The position numbers and the translations under genes were made by a program. Positions 35,178 through 46,510 of a DNA stretch of 64,000 bases are shown here, piece by piece. This DNA is from Malus domestica (taxonomy: Eukaryota; Streptophyta; Magnoliopsida; Rosales; Rosaceae). A model generated the notes under the pieces. That model was not told the origin of the DNA. It saw only the letters and a program-made list of their open reading frames with translations, and did not search any database. The stretch's first letter is position 1. Every line of letters starts with the position of its first letter. Location: assembly GCF_042453785.1 (NCBI RefSeq), contig NC_091673.1, forward strand, positions 1,309,501 through 1,373,500. Direction: 5' to 3'.

Positions 35178-36484
35178 TCAATGGTCCAAAGGCTCAACGG
35201 CTGTTTTGAAAAGAAGAACGTAAACCTTGTCGATAGAAAAATACAAGAAGCCCCCAGTTGAATGCGTCACGTATGAACCAAAGCTAGTTCCCACAATGCA
35301 GTGCCAAGCTGGACCGTATGATGAATCGAAATCCTGTCAAGTGATACAAAAACATTGTCAACTCTCTATATGAACTCAAACTAGTTCCCACAATTTCAAT
35401 GTTTCCTTGTATATTTCAGTACACATCGTTACAATCTCACTGCATCCCAAGTTATAGCATAGAAACATAAAATCTAGTGTCACAACATACTAGTCTTGTG
35501 ATCTCTCAGATTCTCAATCAGTGACGTTCAATGGTGCTTCTTGCACAGCATATTCAGTTACCAATATTCGACTGAAAATCGACTGTGAACTTCGAATTTA
35601 TCAAGAGCATGTGTTTGTCAGAAACCCGTCTCTTTCATGCAAGAAATTGTTCTTGCAGAAGAACAGAGAAAAATAATTGAGGTGTCAATGAAGCAGAACC
35701 TGACTGCTGAGACTTACAATACTGAATTTGAGTCTAGGACACAAAAATGCCTGCTTGTTTTGATAATCAATCAAAGAAACTCAAAGCAAGTCCCTTTCGG
35801 GTCTATTTGGGATTGCTTCAAATAGTTATAAGGCGTTTTTTGGACAATCAAAAGTGCTTTTGATTGCATTTGATAAAATAGCTCAAAGTGTTTTTGGGAC
35901 ATAAAAGAACCTTCTGGAGAAACACTTGTTAGTTGCTTCCTCATGTCATGGAGCACTTCCAAGTGTTTTTTTTTTCTCTTTCCAGAAGCGCTTGAATTTT
36001 CAATAAACATTTCAATGTGTTTCAAATCAAAACCACTTATACCAAAAGCGCTTCCCACAAAAGCAATCCCAAACGATTGCCACATTTCTCTTCTTTCCTT
36101 TGGTTTTTGACCCTAGGGTGAAAATATAACTTCAGAATACCCACTACTCAAAACACTTCAACAACAACTCAATCAACATTGCACGCATGCGACTACAAAC
36201 CAAAAGGATCAAAACCCAGTAAGAGAATATCTGATTAAGGCAAAAGATTTGACCTTTTTAAGTGCGAGAGCGAGGCGTTTGCTGTCGAGCTTCCCGGGCA
36301 TGGCGTCGAGGTGATCCCGCGCAGCGCGAAAGGCGCGGTTTTGCAGAGGGATGGGCATATCCGATGCCCTGACTCGAACATTGAGGCGGTCACAGTGATC
36401 TTGTTCCTCCACAGCTTTCTTCTTCTGTATCAAACTGCTGAGAAACTTGCTCCGCCTCTCCAGCTCCAGCTCTGCTCCCTCCAT
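35178..36484 (-). CDS. Dynein light chain LC8-type (DLC1/DYNLL-like)
   Basis: Two exons, 36254-36484 and 35178-35333, encode about 128 aa. I chose the ATG at 36484 ([14 protein letters not shown]) because the longer frame upstream lacks an ATG. The LC8 fold is clear: [19 protein letters not shown] at about 42-60 in exon 1, then in exon 2 [20 protein letters not shown] and [19 protein letters not shown]. Family knowledge: land plants lack dynein heavy chains, so LC8 proteins act as dimerising hubs for other partners. The N-terminal 35 residues are charged and coiled-coil-like, as in longer plant LC8 forms. The 920-bp intron contains an inverted-repeat element at about 35800-36080. Arabidopsis At1g23220, next to MED23 (At1g23230), is the remembered counterpart. 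Confidence 0.9.
35800..36080. mobile_element. MITE inside the LC8 intron
   Basis: TCTATTTGGGATTGCTTC at the left end pairs with AAGCAATCCCAAACGA at the right, with internal paired segments (CAATCAAAAGTGCTTTTGAT, AAGCGCTTCCCAC). About 280 bp, hAT-like in general appearance. The splice sites are untouched. Confidence 0.65.
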
Positions 36485-37139
36485 TTCTCTCTTGGCCGAT
36501 GATAACTTCACTCACTCGCATCAGTCAAAAAGCAGCATTCCATAAAAAGTACCCAACGAAAGAAAAGGATGAAAAAAAAAAGGAGAGAAGGAGGAGGGAA
36601 CAGAGGTCTCGATTGCAATGTTATTTGGGTTATATATTTGCTTTTGTTTGTCTTTTGATGCCTTGTTTGCGTATGGGCGAGGGCGTAGGGCTAGGCCGGG
36701 CGCAGGAGGAGACAGCTTTTCCGTACTTCGATTTGTAGAAAGCTGCAGGCCAAAACAAACGGTATTGCCTAATGCCAAATAACCTTTTGTTTGAGCTTTT
36801 TGAGGTAAAATTGTCCACAAGGAATTGATTAAGGACGTTTACTCTATATACTCGAGTTCATTTTTAAACATTTTTCTCTTGTTGTCGAGAGAGTATTATT
36901 GAGAGAGTATTTACAAATGTACTTGTATATGCAAACGTGAGCGTAATTACATTGAATAGAACGAATATTATATGTATTCAAAATTAAATGTGCTCTGCAT
37001 TCAAAGTCGAATTCCTCAATTACAAAGACTAAGCTCATGAACTTATTATCTTAGATCGGACTAAGTTGATAGGATCCCCTTTTTAACGTCTCCATGTCCC
37101 TCATGTGTGGCGACTTGGGGGTGTAAAAAAGGAAAGAGA
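36485..37139. other. Intergenic, no gene seen
   Basis: LC8 5' flank, then AT-rich sequence with no recognised family. The sharp change to conserved rRNA-like sequence comes near 37140. Confidence 0.55.
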
Positions 37140-37480
37140 GGGATGGGGTTTCTCTTGCTTTTGGCATAAAGGGAGGCCGCACGACGGGCTGTTAGCTCAA
37201 TGCCCCGGCTCTCCTGTCATCAGGTCACCAACTTCCTTGACCTTTCGGGGCTAGGTAGGCATTAGCCCCATACATGGCCTTATGACTTTGCGGAAACTTG
37301 TGTTTTTGATAAAGAGTCGTCTGGGCCTTGTCATTACAACCCTCTTTTTAAGGGGGACACCTCTTCTCCCAAAATTACGGAGCTATTTTGCTGAGTTCTT
37401 TAGAAAGGGTTGTCTCGCGCCCCTTATTTTCTACCTACTCACCTGTGTCGCTTTCGTGTACCATATATTTCAATGGTTAT
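37140..37480 (-). pseudogene. Decayed organellar large-subunit rRNA insertion (NUPT or NUMT)
   Basis: Read on the minus strand, this stretch carries LSU rRNA landmarks in order: CACAGGTGAGTAGGTAGA, GGGGCGCGAGACAA, GAACTCAGCAAAATAGC, GGGAGAAGAGGTG, AAAAACACAAGTTTCCGC, and AAGGTCAAGGAAGTTGGTGA followed by CCTGATGACAGGAGAGCC. These belong to the middle (around domain IV) of bacterial-type 23S rRNA, so the source is plastid or mitochondrion. Many differences from what I recall are C-to-T or G-to-A, as expected for an old methylated nuclear insertion. I cannot decide between the two organelles by eye. Not a functional rRNA gene. Confidence 0.8.
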
Positions 37481-38397
37481 TAGTGATCGAGTATTTCGAA
37501 AGCACAGAAGTATTTTTCACTCCAAAGGTATATGAAGGGCCTCAACCTTTTCAACAAAGACACGGCAATTGCGGGAAAAAAAAAGGAGGAAACGATGATT
37601 GGGTCAGTGAGTGGGTCCATCTCATAAATTTCTTTAGATTTTTTTAGCGTTGACTTGACTCGTATAATTCAAAATGAATGCGTGTATCTCATTAATGGTT
37701 GCATGAATTTCACTTAAGTTTGTAGGGACGTCTTTCGTATTCTATTTTAAAACTTTAATTATTTTTAAACCTATTTATCAAATATCTTTTAGAACATTTT
37801 TCTTTTTTAAATCTCAAATTTTTAAAAACTTGCTTGATTAAATAGTTGATTTTTTTTTTATATATATAATTGAATTCATAACTTGTGAGCACGAAATTGG
37901 AGGGGAGAGAGAAGAGCAACAGAAATTAGAAGAGAGAGATTAGTAGAAATTGATGAGGAGAGAGAAGATTCATTGATGAGGAGAGAGAAGATTCGGAGAG
38001 CGGAATAAATTAGAGATCAATAGAGGTTTGTTAAGTTAAAAGAAATCAAAAACTCATTTTGGTGTTTTTAACAAATTGCCTATGTCTTAATTTTGAGTTC
38101 AGTTTTTAAAACTAATCAACTCAAATTTGGTTAAAAAAAAACGAAGCAACTTTATGTGCCTTTGCATCAACACGATCTACGAATGAACATATTTGTTCTT
38201 CATTTTTTCTATTTTTCCTCTTGAAATTTAAATTTATTAATTATTTTCTATTATACAATGCTCATTACATCAATAGTTCAACATTTCATGTATTGTTTGA
38301 ATGTATAAACACTAAGTACAATATTTCATCGTGGCAACAAACTTTGAATAAACACTTAGTACAATACATAATATAATATAAGTGGGGTTTCTGAGTT
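37481..38397. other. Intergenic, no gene seen
   Basis: AT-rich sequence with a GAGGAGAGAGAAGATTC short direct repeat near 37950-38000. No coding signature. Confidence 0.55.
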
Positions 38398-39715
38398 TCA
38401 TTTATCTCGACTCATGCCTTCCTCCACCACCGGAGGCACCGGATTCATTGCAACTCCTTCACGGTTCCTTTCCTCGATATTTCCATGCCATCCTAATTAT
38501 TTTGTTATTCAACATTAATCCAACCGAGTCAATGCAAACAGAACAAAAAACATTAACCTAAAATATAGAATTCCATCTAACATTTATTCAATTGGAAAGC
38601 TCAGTTTGTGGCTAAAACAAAACATTAGAAAATTTAATGATATTCGTGCATATCCAAAGGGACAAAAATCAAAGAAATAAGATAAAAAATCTAAGGAGAG
38701 GTTTGTCCTATATATTAATCATATTGAGACGTGTCAGACTTATATTATGATCAGAAATTTTTATGTGTAACTGGTTGTATATCCTAATATTAATTAGTAT
38801 TAATCATATCAGTGACACATCCTTTGACTGCATCTTTGAATTAAAAAAAATATAAATAAAGAAGCAATTACCAAGTTTCAAGTCAAAACCGCGAAACCGA
38901 AGCTCGCGGTACTCTTGACACAAGGCGCAGTGCTCACAGAAGCAATGAACCAAGCAGTCCCCACAAGGGCTCTCTTCCAAGCTGTATTGCTGTCTCATTT
39001 TGGAGCGGTAGAAGCAGGAATAGCAGCATGGACAAGCTGTCACACAAGTAATCAGTGTGTACAGCGCTCCACTGGCACCACAAGCTGCATATCATTTCGT
39101 TAACTAATTAGTTAACCCTCATTAATCAGTTAATAATACACCTTAATCCCATTTAGAAAGAAGGAAAAGGAAAGGAAGAAGCTTAATTAGTTAATTACAT
39201 GTTGAACCCTTATCCACAATCTCTGCAATTTGGCCAAAGGTGATGCATGGACACCAAAGTGTTATGCAACCTGCATGTAGACATATACAATAACATGAAT
39301 CATTAATTCACGAGTAAATGATCCAATATTTCATCCAAATCAAACCCCATTATAAATCACTTTAACAGATTAATCACACACACACACACATATATATATA
39401 TTTATATATAGTAGTAGGATACACACATATATATTTATATATATACTTACAGTTTCTGAAATCGGAGAAGCAGTCGCAGAGGCCGGTGGACCAAGGGATG
39501 AGAGCACGAGGGCGGGGACGGGATGGGGGGTGGGTCATGTGGGAGTGGCCACTGTGGGAGCTCATGTCTTCGTTAGAAGTAGTAAAATAAGGTTCGGTGC
39601 TGGAGCTGACCGGGATACCTGTCGGCGCCAGCGGAGCATCTTGGTGGTGATGGTGGTGGTGCTGGGGGTCGGACGAGGAGTACTTCTCGTATCCCCTTGG
39701 GTGTGACGAGTACAT
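38398..39715 (-). CDS. PLANT CADMIUM RESISTANCE 2-like protein (PLAC8 family), copy A
   Basis: Four exons, 39451-39715, 39199-39270, 38872-39084 and 38398-38492, encode about 214 aa. The start [14 protein letters not shown] is followed by a long hydrophilic N-terminus with a six-His run. The PLAC8 core begins at [17 protein letters not shown] and includes the signature [20 protein letters not shown], then a hydrophobic membrane segment ([20 protein letters not shown]) and the Cys-rich [28 protein letters not shown]. It ends [16 protein letters not shown]. Family knowledge: PCR and cell-number-regulator proteins are small plasma-membrane proteins implicated in Cd/Zn/Ca transport or organ size. 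Exon 2 has 72 nt, the same as in every other copy here. An in-frame upstream ATG at 39853 exists, but family comparison favours 39715. Confidence 0.9.
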
Positions 39716-40803
39716 GATGGCCGAAGATAGGTGGGGAACAATGAGGAGGTTGAGATAATATGATCTCAGACAGATTGAGAGAGAAGACTTGGACAAGCTT
39801 TGATTTATTCTACAACCGAAGAACGGTCGAACGCCGCGTTGACTTGACTTCAAGTCTCCTCCGTCTGCGAGTCTTCCTGTATGCTTCCTTCCTTACAGGG
39901 CTGGGCTAAAGTTTTTTAAGGCCCATGGAAAAGCCTGTGAAAAGGGCCCTTTTATATGATCAATTTTTTTCGTGGATTGGTTTTTGAACATCTATTTTCA
40001 CTTTTTGCATAGCTTTTTTTATTTTATTTTTTATTAAATTTATTCAAACTAATAATTAAAAAAAGATGGATCTGCAAGAGGTGGAAAGTGCTTTTAAAAA
40101 TTACTAGTAGGCGTATTCGTGTATTGCTGCGGGATTTTGAATTTTGTTCAAGAAGTAGAAAATCTTGATAATATGTGGCAAAAAGTCTTAAAACTTTGTT
40201 CAAGTTAACAAAATTGGGAACATTGGAATGCCAAACTCAAGAAGTGTTATTTACATCCATTTATTACATAGACACCCAAATTGGTAACTCCGATGATGAT
40301 TTTGTTCCTTTTATGTCCAAACTGTATTTAAAAAAAAAAACTAAAAATTTGTTCTTTTATAGACACTCAAATCCACAAAGCCATCGAACATCAATATAAT
40401 AACCGAACTCAAATAGAAAGAAATAAAAAAATTAGCGACACAATAGTGACTTTATTATAATATTAAGAACTTATACAAACATTAAAAATAATATTTTAAT
40501 AAACGAAGGTCCACAATCTAAAGAGACTTCAATGAAACATAAAAGACCAACTTGGTTGAATACGATGACAAAACAAGCCCACAATAAACAAATGAACACA
40601 AAAAGTCTTCAAAACATTCGTACCGAAACTCAACAGACAGAGACAACCCTTGACTTCTCAAACTCAAAAGAACCTTACTCTTGATGAAAAATTCAGACGA
40701 GAACGAACTCTTTTATTCAAAGAGACAGCAAACAAAAAACGAAAACGAATTCTTTTATTCCAGATGGTATGATTTCCATGCCACCATCAAGCCAACAGCA
40801 TTA
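39716..40803. other. Copy A promoter and copy B 3' flank; duplicated segment
   Basis: The first 300 bp is the copy A upstream region, repeated at 54000-54300 and in part at 52898-53250. The stretch from about 40220 (ACATTGGAATGCCAAACTCA) is the 3' flank of copy B and recurs downstream of copy C at 42033 and copy D at 54541. No separate gene. Confidence 0.7.
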
Positions 40804-41769
40804 TTATTTGTGATCAGACTGACGATTCATGCCACCCTGCATAGCTGGTGCTGTCACCACTCCACGATTCTGGGACGCATCTCCTAGCCACCCTAACATT
40901 CATTGAAATTAATTAATTAATTAGGAATGATCTTCAAATAATACTTTTTAAAGATAATTACACGTGTATAACACATATCGGTTGATCTAACTAGAATGGA
41001 TAAGGAGGTGCAACGAGACGTTCTATCTAAGTAATTATATTGGAGGGAGGGAACAGCGCATGCACGTACCACTGGCAACATCGAAACCACGTTCCTGGAG
41101 CTCACGGTATTCTTGGCACAGGGCACAGGGGTTGCAGAAGAAATGAACGCAGCAATCGTTGCAAGGTTTTTCCTCCAACGTGTACTGCTCCCTCAGTTCG
41201 GTTCGAAAGCCGCGAGTAATGCAGAAACCGCAAGAAATGCCGAATGCGAAGTTAGTAACGAAATTAATTGCTGCATATGAACATCCATGCCAAAAACAAC
41301 CTGCATACGCATGCACATTTTGTTCACTTCCAATTTCAACAATCACTTAATTTAGGGCACGTCTTGGGCTGTTTCCGTATGAAGCGCTCATGTTAAGAGT
41401 TATAAGTACGTGCTTCTATTATGAAAATATTGAAAATTTTATAATTATCCAAGTTTAGATATCGAGTTACTGGGTTCTTTTAAAAGAAACATTACTGGTT
41501 TCTCCTTTTGAGACAATCTCTGCAACACGCCCAGCAACAACGCAAGGACACCAAAATCCCAAGCAGCCTGCAGTCCAAATTACGTTATATATAGGTTTAG
41601 GGTTTGTATGATCAAATCATCAATCGGTATACATTCATATACCAAACAAGTAAACATGGTATAATTGATTTAGCTAGCTAGACGGGAAGGGAAGAGAATA
41701 GAAGCTGCGCTTACAGACACTGCAATCACTGAAGCAGTCAAGCAGGCCAGTGCTCCATCCACCCGACAT
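40804..41769 (-). CDS. PLANT CADMIUM RESISTANCE-like protein (PLAC8 family), copy B
   Basis: Four exons, 41715-41769, 41496-41567, 41070-41300 and 40804-40892, encode 148 aa. The protein starts [20 protein letters not shown], has the PLAC8 motif [20 protein letters not shown], a membrane segment around YAAINFVTNFAFGISCGFC, the Cys-rich [20 protein letters not shown], and ends GGMNRQSDHK. Intron phases (1, 1, 1) match copy A. It lacks copy A's long His-rich N-terminus. It is about 80 percent similar by eye to copies C and D. Likely a plasma-membrane metal or calcium related protein by family; substrate unknown. It lies 1.1 kb from copy A on the same strand. Confidence 0.88.
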
Positions 41770-42551
41770 CTTTTTCTGCAAACGGTTGGGGCATATACAT
41801 ACACACATGCATACATATATATATAGATGCATATGCGATCGATGTTATTGGAATCTGCACTGGACTGCACTATGCATGTTTGACTTTTCGTGCAAAATTA
41901 TTGAGGGGTGTGATATCCACACATTCCATTTTACTTCTCACACACATTCTTAATTTTCGGCCGTCGAATCGGATGTCGGCTAGTACGTGCCTACCTTGGT
42001 GTTCGAGGAATGTCAGGGTCGGGCGTGTCACATTGGAATGACATACTCAAGGAGTGTTATTTACATCTATATATTACATAAGAAAAATTGGTAACTCCGA
42101 TAATGATTTGTACCTTTTATGTCCAAATTGTATAAAAAACTAAAATTTGTTCATTTACAAACACCCAAATTCGTAACTTCGATAATGACTTCTCCTTGGT
42201 TTTCCACAAAGCCATCGAACATCAATATAATAACCGATTAGAAACAATAGAACCCACCACTTTAAGATACACGCACATACAAACATTAAAAATAATATTT
42301 GATAAAAGAGAGTCCATAATCTAAAGATACTTCAACAAAACATAAAAGGTCAACTCGATTGAATACCATGGCGAGACAAACCCACAAATTAGCAAATGAA
42401 TACATAAAGTCTTCAAATTATTCACACCCAAACTCAACAAACTAAGATGACTCTCCAAAGCCAAATGAAGTTTATTCAAGAGACGGCAAACAAAAATCGA
42501 AAGCGTATTCTTTTATACCGGATGGTATGAAGCATCAAGCCAAAACCATTA
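41770..42551. other. Upstream of copy B and 3' flank of copy C
   Basis: Holds a half copy of the GGGGTGTG...CACACC MITE at about 41905-41975 and, from 42033, the tandemly duplicated copy-C 3' flank. No other gene seen. Confidence 0.65.
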
Positions 42552-43727
42552 CTATTTGTGATCAGTCTGACGATTCATGTCACCCTGCACAGCTGGTGCT
42601 GTCACCACTCCAGGATTCTTTGACGCATTTCGTTCCCAGCCTAACATTCATTGAAATTAACTAGTTAATTAGGAATGATCTTGAATTAATACTTTTTAAA
42701 GATAATTACACGTGTATAACGCGTATTGGTTGATCTAACATTCTAGCTAGGGTGGATAAGGAGGTGCACCGAGACGGTGAATCTAAGTAATTTTATTGGA
42801 GGGAGGGAACAACGAATGTGCGTACCAATGGCAACATTGAAACCACGGTTCTCGAGCTCACGATATTCTTGGCACAAGGCACAGGAGTGGCAGAAGAAAT
42901 GAACGTAGCAATCGTTGCAAGGTTTTTCCTCCAACATGTACTGCTCCCTCAGTTTGGTTCGAAAGCCGCAAGTAATGCAGAAACCGCAAGGAATGCCGAA
43001 TGCTAAGTGAGTATAGGAATTGATTAGTGCATAGAAACATCCCTGCTGAAAACAACCTGCATACGCATGCACACTTTTGGAGTTCACTTCCAATTTCAAC
43101 ATCATCGTCAAATTTTAATCACTTAATTTAGGGCATGTTTTGGGCTGTTTACGTATGAAACGCTCATGTTCGAGTTAAGTACGTGCTTCTATTACGAAAA
43201 TACTGAAAAATTTATTATATCCAAGTGTTTCTTATAAAATCCAAGTGCTTCATGGAAAGGAATTTGAATGTGCTATCGAGAAAGTGACTAGTTAATAGGT
43301 GCTTCTCGAGAAAGTCTTTTTAAATTTTTATGTTAAAGTTATTCAAAACAACTTTCGATTGACTAAGGCAGAAAGCAAAGAAGCAGTTCAAAACCGGCCC
43401 TCAATCAAGTTTACATATCGAGTTACTGGGTTCTTAAAAGAAACGTTACTGGTATGTCCTTTGGAAACAATCTCTGCAACACGCCCGGCAACAACGCAAG
43501 GACACCAAAATCCCAAGCAGCCTGCAGTCCAAATTACGTTATATATAGGTTTAGGGTTTGTATGATCAAATCATCAATCGGTATATATTCATATACCAAA
43601 TAAGTAAACATGCATGGTATAATTGATTTAGTTAGTTAGCCAGGAAGTGAAGAGAATAGAAGCTGCGCGTACAGACTTCGCAGTCACTGAAGCAGTCAAG
43701 CAGGCCAGTGGTCCATCCACCCGACAT
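42552..43727 (-). CDS. PLANT CADMIUM RESISTANCE-like protein (PLAC8 family), copy C
   Basis: Four exons, 43673-43727, 43450-43521, 42826-43056 and 42552-42640, have exactly the same lengths as copy B (55, 72, 231, 89 nt) and encode 148 aa. It starts [20 protein letters not shown], keeps [20 protein letters not shown] and the Cys-rich [20 protein letters not shown], and ends DMNRQTDHK. The duplicated unit includes the 3' flank and promoter, about 1.8 kb, arranged head to tail with copy B. A TA microsatellite lies about 25-60 bp upstream of the ATG. The open frame and intact splice sites suggest a working gene. Confidence 0.87.
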
Positions 43728-43750
43728 CGGGCATATACATACACACACCA

Positions 43751-43791
<41 letters not shown>

Positions 43792-44852
43792 TCGATGTTA
43801 ATGGAATCTGCACTAGACCGCACTATGCATGTTTTGGTTTGACGTGCAGAATTGCCATGATCATGGATAGCAACGGCAGATGAAGGAGCATTTATACGAT
43901 GAAGTAGGAGTAAATACATGTTCACGACCAAAAAAAAAACGAGACAATGTTGATTGATGCTTAGAATGTTCATTTTCTAAGTTACTCTTTGAACTTAATC
44001 ACGCACAAAACCAACTAAATAAAGACATTTAATTGTTCAATTAAAATTGTCATAATTTGAATTGTTAACTGAAAAATGTAGTTTGCCTCTTCATTAAAGA
44101 ATAATCAGATGAGCAAAATATCTTCATTTTAGCTTCTTCTTTTTTTGTAAAAATAATTTTTAACGTTCCTATTTACTCCATAATTTATACAAAAATAGAA
44201 TTATGGGACTGAGATCTTGAGTGAAGACGGATAATTAACATTTTAGTAAGCACTCTAGAAGATGGATTATTACATACAAACAGAGCAAGAGGCTCTCATG
44301 AGTGGGTTTGCATCATTCAACTTTGTGTTATTATTCTGGTTTAGATTATTACGTACAAACAAAGCAAGAGGCTCTCATGAGTGGGCCGCTTTGCATCATT
44401 CTTGTATTATTACTCAGACAAGGATTGTCTGCCCTCTTTGTTTTCGTGTCCTCCTATTTTGTGTGGTCACGGTTAAGCCACGTTAACATTTTATATTGTT
44501 TTTTTATAGAGATAATAAGATAAAAATAAATAATAATATAAAATATTGACGTGGTTTAACCGTAACCATACAAACATGAGAATACGGGAACCAGGAGGGC
44601 AGACAATCTTTATTACTCTGTTTCACGGCTGTCACTTCAGACCCACAATGTGGGAAACGAGGAGGGGTTATGCGGTTCTTATGCACCTTTTCACTACCTA
44701 CTTTTTCATTCTGTTGTTAAGTTTACCCGCTTGTGCAACAAATCACGTCGAGTTTTATAAGGAACTATTACTAATTTTCTCATCACAAATAAAAAAAATT
44801 GTATGGCTTCAATGCCATGTATTGTACCCCACTTATGCAACAAATCACGTCA
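43728..44852. other. Upstream of copy C; direct and inverted repeats
   Basis: A 79-bp direct duplication (GATTATTACATACAAACAGA at 44265 and its match at 44344) is followed by an inverted repeat at about 44421-44609: GATTGTCTGCCCTC against GAGGGCAGACAATC, with GGTTAAGCCACGTTAA against TTGACGTGGTTTAACC inside. The latter looks like a small MITE. No gene. Confidence 0.6.
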
Positions 44853-45215
44853 TGTTGTAAAATCGACGGTAGGTGCAATGAAATAAATGAAACAAGACAC
44901 AAAATTTACGAAGTTCTTCTATAGTCAGTGTGACTGGAGTACGTCATCGAGACAGCAGTGGTGCTTTCATTATAATTTGGAATAATTGGAGTATAAAGAT
45001 AACTCTCTTTAATCTCCCCTTCATTTTCCTCTTCTTCCTCTCTCTCTCTCTCTTCTCTTTTTCGTGAGTCACTCACCTCTTCTTCTCTTCTTCAAATATA
45101 CAAACAAAAGAAAACACTATTCACTTTACAAATTTTCCACAAATGAATAGTGAAAATACTGTGCATAAATAGTAACAAACTATTCATGTGGGCCATCCAC
45201 ATATTATTCACAACA
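44853..45215 (-). repeat. Left LTR (3' LTR) of the copia fossil
   Basis: It begins TGTTGTAAAATCGACGG and ends ATTATTCACAACA on the plus strand. It includes a CT-rich tract and TGCATAAATAGT, and matches 50896-51295 along its length. Confidence 0.9.
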
Positions 45216-45339
45216 CTCTCCCTTGGATGGCCACAAGTCTTCTATTGACTTGTTAAAATCTTGATCTGTTTGGATGCTCCCCCTAATTTCAAATCATTTA
45301 GGCAGATCGTTGATCATTCTGCTTCAGTCTCTTAGTAAG

Positions 45340-46510
45340 AAGAGTTGGACATCAAAATGCATTCTCGGAGATGAGGAAGAGTTGGACATTTTTGCAGGTC
45401 TGCCTTGTTATGGAGAACGGAGGTCGACATATATAGAGATTTCCCAATAACAGGTAGTGGTGTTGTGCCTTTACTCTTGTTAGCAACTGTGGTGTAATTA
45501 GAACAGTAAGACTTACGCGTTTTCAACTTTGTCAGAGATCTTTGACAAAGTTGCACGCGATATCCAAAAAAGCTAAGATTGCGTCTGAAAAATGTCAACG
45601 AACTTTATTCAGGAAAATCTGGCTTTTGAAATTTGGAGAGCGGTGCCTCTTCGATCTCTGAACAAGTGACTATGTTGCCTATTCTTTTATATAGACATCA
45701 ATTGTGTTCAAGAGTATACTCAGAAAGTTGTTGCCTGTAGAAATTTCTCCCATCTTGCACTTCCGAAATTTTATTTGACCTCTTTTTTTTTCATCATTTC
45801 TGAAAATGACTTACCCATCTAACATTTGCTTAGATTTGAGTCTTAGAAGTGATACAGACGAGCAGCGTCAGGATAACATATGGCGCCCGTCCTTCTTATC
45901 TTCTAATGGTTCTCTTACGGTTGGGGACTCTGTGATGAAGAATAACATAACCGCTATTATGGTAGTTAGGAATCTTCTCACTCCAAATGATAACAAAATC
46001 CTTTCAAAACGGTCTGATGAGGCGGCCGTTCAAAACTCATTGGCTCTCAGTGTTCAGTGTGCTGACTCAGCTTCCAATATGGGCCAACGCCTACTTGCTC
46101 AAACTCGCCAAGTTGAATCATTGATGGCTGAGGTGTCAAGTCTTAAACAAGAAATCAGAGGGCTCAAGCACGAGAATAGAGTGTTACATGTGCTTGTTAA
46201 TAAGTACTTGACGAGCATGAAAAGAAAGCTCAACCAACTGCAGAAATCCGAAAGTCGGATTCAAAGGATCACCAGAGGTTCGTTGCTAGATTCCGAAAGC
46301 AACCGATGCCTTCCCCTTCTGGTGTTTTGCCAAGTACTAGGGTGCCACATGATCAATCTCCAGTGCCTCCCCCTTCTGGGGTACTTCCGAGTACTGAGGC
46401 TTCACATGAGCAACCTTTGTGAAGGCTCATTCCTGTTTATTTGTTTTAACTCATGTGTATGTACATATCTGTAATTTCTTGGAAATATTAATAGATAAGC
46501 TTTATTTCAT
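45340..46510 (+). repeat. Unit shared with the element at 5050-7520, in opposite orientation
   Basis: GAGGTCGACATATATA near 45420, the CCTCTTCGATCTCTGAA phrase near 45650, the coiled-coil ORF, and its 3' flank (GAAGGCTCATTCCTG, then a TTTTAACTCATGTGTATGTA phrase) are all in the same order as on the minus strand of 7500-5050. Here the unit is about 1.2 kb and lacks the 65-bp and 218-bp tandem repeats. It sits inside the copia fossil close to its 3' LTR. Its own ends could not be defined. Confidence 0.7.
45806..46474 (+). CDS. Second coiled-coil ORF, homologous to the one at 5251-5925
   Basis: A 222-codon open frame starts MTYPSNICLDLSLRSD. From DNIWRPSF to MKRKLNQLQ (about residues 25-145) it aligns with the first copy nearly residue for residue, including LTVGDSVMKN, LLTPNDN, SKRSDEAAVQ and the heptad region TRQVESLMAEVSSLKQEI. 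The C-terminal part does not match in this frame, so the copy appears broken in its last third. A TATA-like TTTTATATAG is about 116 bp before the ATG. It is antisense to the surrounding copia fossil. Function unknown. Confidence 0.5.
   Translation: MTYPSNICLDLSLRSDTDEQRQDNIWRPSFLSSNGSLTVGDSVMKNNITAIMVVRNLLTPNDNKILSKRSDEAAVQNSLALSVQCADSASNMGQRLLAQTRQVESLMAEVSSLKQEIRGLKHENRVLHVLVNKYLTSMKRKLNQLQKSESRIQRITRGSLLDSESNRCLPLLVFCQVLGCHMINLQCLPLLGYFRVLRLHMSNLCEGSFLFICFNSCVCTYL

Noticed and set aside
37140-37480. Functional rRNA gene
   Set aside because: Only a few hundred bases of the LSU with many changes in conserved positions, surrounded by ordinary nuclear sequence.
39713-39853. Upstream in-frame ATG extending PCR copy A by 46 aa
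   Set aside because: PCR2-like proteins start near the MYSSHP methionine or later; the extension lacks conservation beyond its recent duplicate A' and probably lies in the 5' UTR.
41750-41953. Plus-strand ORF over the promoter of PCR copy B
   Set aside because: It crosses a TA/CA microsatellite and a MITE half copy and has no family signature.
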